DNA from: Izhakiella australiensis
Lineage (GTDB): Bacteria > Pseudomonadota > Gammaproteobacteria > Enterobacterales > Enterobacteriaceae
Direction: 5' to 3'
DNA length: 64,000 nucleotides
Assembly: GCF_002006995.1 (NCBI RefSeq)
Contig: NZ_MRUL01000003.1
Coordinates: forward strand, 186,001-250,000
The notes under the pieces are model-generated. The model did not search any database, was not told the DNA's origin, and saw nothing but the letters and a program-made list of their open reading frames with translations. The position numbers and the translations under genes were made by a program. Shown piece by piece: positions 61,158-64,000 of the stretch; the stretch's first letter is position 1, and every line of letters begins with the position of its first letter.

Positions 61158-61181
61158 AGGGTGGCGGCTCACCGCCACCCT
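61158..61181 (-). other. Perfect 10-bp hairpin between rpsA and ihfB
   Basis: AGGGTGGCGG pairs with CCGCCACCCT around loop CTCA. On the minus strand no T-run follows, so it is more likely an mRNA-stabilising or attenuating stem than a full terminator. It could let rpsA and ihfB be expressed at different levels. Confidence 0.65.
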
Positions 61182-61192
61182 ACAGGCTGTGA

Positions 61193-62869
61193 TTACTCGC
61201 CTTTAGCTGCCTTGAACGCTTCAGCCATTGCGTTAGAGAAGTTGCCTTCTTCCTGCTTAGTATTATTCACAGTCGCGATGGCATCTTTCTCATCAGCTTC
61301 GTCTTTAGCACGGACAGACAGGCTGACTACGCGGTTTTTGCGATCAACGCCAGTGAATTTCGCTTCAACTTCATCACCCACGTTCAGGACCTGAGTTGCA
61401 TCTTCGATGCGGTCACGTGAAGCTTCAGAAGCGCGCAGGTAACCCTCTACGCCGTCAGCTAATTCTACTGTAGCACCTTTCGAGTCAACTGCTGTGACTT
61501 TACCAGTAACAATGACACCTTTCTTGTTCAGAGAGATGTAGTTGTTGAACGGGTCTTCTGCCAGCTGTTTAACACCGAGAGAGATACGCTCGCGCTCTGC
61601 GTCAACCTGCAGAACCACAGCGGCGATTTCGTCGCCTTTCTTGTACTCGCGTACGGCTTCTTCGCCGGTAGCGTTCCAGGAAATGTCAGACAGGTGCACC
61701 AGACCGTCGATACCGCCGTCCAGGCCGATGAAGATACCAAAGTCAGTGATTGACTTGATTTTACCTTCAACGCGATCGCCTTTGTTGTGGGTCTCAGCAA
61801 ACTGCTGCCACGGGTTGGCTTTGCACTGCTTGAGGCCCAGGGAGATACGGCGACGCTCTTCGTCGATATCCAGAACCATAACTTCAACAACATCACCGAC
61901 GTTAACCACTTTAGACGGATGAATGTTCTTGTTAGTCCAGTCCATTTCAGACACGTGAACCAGACCTTCAACGCCTTCTTCGATTTCTACGAAGCAGCCG
62001 TAGTCAGTCAGATTGGTCACGCGACCGGTCAGGCGGGTGCCTTCCGGGTAACGCTTAGCGATAGCGACCCACGGATCTTCGCCCAGCTGTTTCAGGCCGA
62101 GAGAAACACGAGTACGCTCGCGGTCGAACTTCAGCACTTTAACAGTGATTTCGTCGCCCACGTTGACGATTTCGCTCGGATGCTTAACGCGTTTCCACGC
62201 CATATCGGTGATGTGCAGCAGGCCATCGACGCCGCCCAGATCAACGAACGCACCGTAGTCGGTAAGGTTCTTAACGATACCTTTAACTTCCATGCCTTCC
62301 TGCAGGTTTTCCAGCAGCTGATCGCGTTCTGCACTGTTTTCAGATTCGATAACAGCACGACGGGATACCACAACGTTGTTGCGCTTCTGGTCGAGCTTGA
62401 TAACTTTAAATTCCAGCTCTTTACCTTCCAGGTGCAGGGTATCACGCACCGGACGTACGTCTACCAGTGAACCCGGCAGGAATGCACGAATGCCGTTCAG
62501 CTCAACAGTGAAGCCGCCCTTGACTTTGCCGTTGATTACGCCAGTAACGGTTGCCGCTTCTTCGTAAGCTTTTTCCAGCATCAGCCACGCTTCGTGGCGT
62601 TTTGCTTTCTCACGAGAGAGCTGAGTCTCACCGAAGCCGTCTTCTACTGCGTCCAGTGCAACGTCAACTTCGTCACCAACCTGGATTTCCAGTTCGCCCT
62701 GGGCGTTTTTGAACTGCTCAGCCGGAATGGCAGACTCAGATTTCAGGCCAGCATCAACCAGCACGACATCTTTGTCGATAGCAACAACAACGCCACGCAC
62801 GATAGAACCCGGGCGGGTTTCGATTTCTTTCAGGGACTCTTCAAAGAGTTGAGCAAAAGATTCAGTCAT
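61193..62869 (-). CDS. rpsA: 30S ribosomal protein S1
   Basis: The product is 558 aa (557 in E. coli). There are six S1 OB-fold repeats: two at the N-terminus bind the ribosome (about 20-85 and 105-170), and four bind mRNA (about 190-260, 275-345, 360-435 and 445-520). Repeated GxVxNLTDYGxFV and [10 protein letters not shown] motifs are plain. S1 brings mRNA to the 30S subunit. In E. coli its own translation is autoregulated and its start lacks a normal ribosome site; here too only GAAG precedes the ATG. Codon use is strongly biased. Confidence 0.98.
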   Translation of the reverse strand: MTESFAQLFEESLKEIETRPGSIVRGVVVAIDKDVVLVDAGLKSESAIPAEQFKNAQGELEIQVGDEVDVALDAVEDGFGETQLSREKAKRHEAWLMLEKAYEEAATVTGVINGKVKGGFTVELNGIRAFLPGSLVDVRPVRDTLHLEGKELEFKVIKLDQKRNNVVVSRRAVIESENSAERDQLLENLQEGMEVKGIVKNLTDYGAFVDLGGVDGLLHITDMAWKRVKHPSEIVNVGDEITVKVLKFDRERTRVSLGLKQLGEDPWVAIAKRYPEGTRLTGRVTNLTDYGCFVEIEEGVEGLVHVSEMDWTNKNIHPSKVVNVGDVVEVMVLDIDEERRRISLGLKQCKANPWQQFAETHNKGDRVEGKIKSITDFGIFIGLDGGIDGLVHLSDISWNATGEEAVREYKKGDEIAAVVLQVDAERERISLGVKQLAEDPFNNYISLNKKGVIVTGKVTAVDSKGATVELADGVEGYLRASEASRDRIEDATQVLNVGDEVEAKFTGVDRKNRVVSLSVRAKDEADEKDAIATVNNTKQEEGNFSNAMAEAFKAAKGE

Positions 62870-62974
62870 ATTGATAATCTTCAGGATTCTTCAATTTAAC
62901 GTCCACCTGTCTTCATGACGGATGGGGTTGTTTCACATACCTGCAAACATCCTGTCAGCAGGGGCACTACGAAT

Positions 62975-63664
62975 TTAAGCCGAAGGAAGCGCCAGCTTTT
63001 CACGCGCATAATTGAGCGCATTTTCAATCACCCGCTCAATGCTCATGCTGGTTGAATCCAGCACTAGCGCATCCGTCGCGGGGACCAGCGGCGCGATAGC
63101 GCGATTACGATCGCGATCATCGCGTTCCTTTATCTCGGCTAAAAGGCGCTCAAAGTTAACACTAAAGCCCTTCTCCTGCAACTGTAGCATACGGCGGCGG
63201 GCGCGCTCTTCTGAGCTGGCATCGAGGAAAATTTTTACCGGCGCATCAGGAAAAACCACCGTTCCCATATCCCGACCGTCGGCGATCAGACCTGGCGCCT
63301 CGCGAAAAGCGCGCTGGCGCCGGAGCAACGCCTCTCTCACCCGGGGGAAAACGGCGACTTTCGAGGCGGTATTGCTGACCTCCTGAGAGCGGATCTCCGA
63401 GGTAACGTCCTCGCCCTCAAGAATGACGCGGGTATCTCCGTCATTGACCACGAAACGCACGTCAAGGTGCGCCGCTACCGGCACCAGAGCATCTTCGACG
63501 CTGATATCAATATGATGATGCAGCGCAGCCAGCGCGAGCACGCGATAAATGGCGCCGGAATCAAGCAGGTGCCAGGATAATGCCTCCGCCATGGCTTTAC
63601 ACAGCGTTCCTTTACCTGCACCGCTTGGGCCATCAATGGTTATCACCGGGGTTGTTGATATCAT
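62975..63664 (-). CDS. cmk: Cytidylate kinase
   Basis: The product is 229 aa (227 in E. coli). It phosphorylates CMP and dCMP with ATP. P-loop GPSGAGKGT is at residues 12-20, followed by [16 protein letters not shown], the CMP-binding insert, and [15 protein letters not shown], with [13 protein letters not shown] as the lid. It lies between aroA and rpsA, as in E. coli, and shares that transcription direction. Read-through from cmk into rpsA is likely, as no terminator is seen in the 105-bp gap. Confidence 0.97.
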   Translation of the reverse strand: MISTTPVITIDGPSGAGKGTLCKAMAEALSWHLLDSGAIYRVLALAALHHHIDISVEDALVPVAAHLDVRFVVNDGDTRVILEGEDVTSEIRSQEVSNTASKVAVFPRVREALLRRQRAFREAPGLIADGRDMGTVVFPDAPVKIFLDASSEERARRRMLQLQEKGFSVNFERLLAEIKERDDRDRNRAIAPLVPATDALVLDSTSMSIERVIENALNYAREKLALPSA

Positions 63665-63795
63665 TCACTCTCTCCTGTCGGTGTTAAGCCTGCTTTATTT
63701 GTTTTGTGGCTAAGACAGGTGCGCATTATACGCAGCTCTAAGATGAATAGTTACCCCCCGCTGCGCCAGCCAGGTAAATATAAAGTACTTTCAGG

Positions 63796-63825
63796 AAAAA
63801 GCCGCCGGCATGGCGCGCCGGCAGC
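63796..63825 (-). terminator. aroA terminator
   Basis: A 9-bp stem with one G-U pair (63801-63809 with 63817-63825) is followed on the minus strand by TTTTT. It starts six bases after the aroA stop and separates aroA from cmk. Confidence 0.82.
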
Positions 63826-63830
63826 AATTA

Positions 63831-64000
63831 TCAGGCGGGCCTGCTGATGCGGGCGAACTGCTCAAAATAGTCAGGAAAGGTTTTCGCCGTACAGCCAGGA
63901 TCGAGGATGGTAACCGGCGTAGCAGATAACGCCACCAGCGAGAAACACATCGCCATGCGGTGGTCGTTGTAAGTGCCGATCTCCGCTACCTTCAGCGTCG
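63831..64000 (-). CDS. aroA: 5-enolpyruvylshikimate-3-phosphate synthase, C-terminal end
   Basis: Only the last 56 or so codons are in the window. The translation contains [20 protein letters not shown] and [18 protein letters not shown], the conserved C-terminal blocks of AroA, ending ISRPA. AroA makes EPSP from shikimate-3-phosphate and PEP in aromatic amino acid synthesis. The catalytic-site His and Arg in NDHRMAM are present. The rest of the gene lies beyond the window edge. Confidence 0.95.
   Translation of the reverse strand, partial: TLKVAEIGTYNDHRMAMCFSLVALSATPVTILDPGCTAKTFPDYFEQFARISRPA

Overview
The window is a slice of a gammaproteobacterial chromosome of the order Enterobacterales. 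Almost every protein aligns by eye, end to end, with Escherichia coli K-12 proteins I know, and the gene order from yccA to aroA is the E. coli order. Several features differ from E. coli: the elf fimbrial and ssu sulfonate genes are missing between pyrD and pepN, the hya/app genes are missing between agp and yccA, the agp product carries a long Ala/Lys tail, and tRNA-Ser(UGA) is present twice. I infer an Erwiniaceae-like or related enteric, but the sequence alone does not fix the genus.

Layout. 1-4.5 kb is the least conserved part: the end of a succinate-semialdehyde-type aldehyde dehydrogenase gene, a tailed periplasmic glucose-1-phosphatase (agp), and an azlC-azlD exporter pair divergent from an XRE-cupin regulator. 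4.5-5.3 kb holds a gene-poor stretch and two identical tRNA-Ser(UGA) genes, each with its own promoter and terminator. 5.4-20.9 kb is the yccA-tusE-yccX-rlmI-hspQ-yccU-csgI-mgsA-helD-yccF-yccS-sxy-sulA-ompA-matP-lonH-fabA block. 21-32 kb holds rmf, the uup-pqiABC transcription unit, rlmKL, ycbX, zapC and pyrD. 32-44 kb holds pepN, pncB, asnS, ompF, aspC, gloC, mepK and ldtD. 44-51.5 kb is the cmoM-mukF-mukE-mukB condensin operon, divergent from elyC. 52-61 kb is ycbJ, kdsB, ycaR, ycaQ, lpxK, msbA and rec2. 60.8-64 kb is ihfB, rpsA, cmk and the 3' end of aroA.

Functional themes. Envelope assembly dominates: lipid A and KDO supply (lpxK, msbA, kdsB), unsaturated fatty acids (fabA), lipid transport (pqiABC), porins (ompA, ompF), peptidoglycan hydrolysis and crosslinking (mepK, ldtD, elyC) and YccA. 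Chromosome organisation is the second theme (mukFEB, matP, ihfB, with zapC and sulA acting on FtsZ). Translation and RNA modification is the third (rlmI, rlmKL, tusE, cmoM, asnS, rpsA, rmf, hspQ, the tRNAs).

Regulatory sites readable in the DNA include a perfect LexA box before sulA, FadR- and FabR-type operators before fabA, three CpxR half-sites before yccA, a sigma-32 promoter before hspQ, OmpR and MicF sites at ompF and a MicA site at ompA. Gene-free stretches near or above 300 bp are 2600-2892 (agp upstream and azlD downstream DNA, nothing recognised), 4518-4905 (described below), 16430-16773 (sulA end and ompA leader) and 37735-38045 (ompF leader).

I found no convincing new multi-gene system. 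The best candidates for something undescribed are the TolA-like tail on Agp, the azlCD/regulator locus with its dyad operator, and the orphan open frame beside the tRNA pair.
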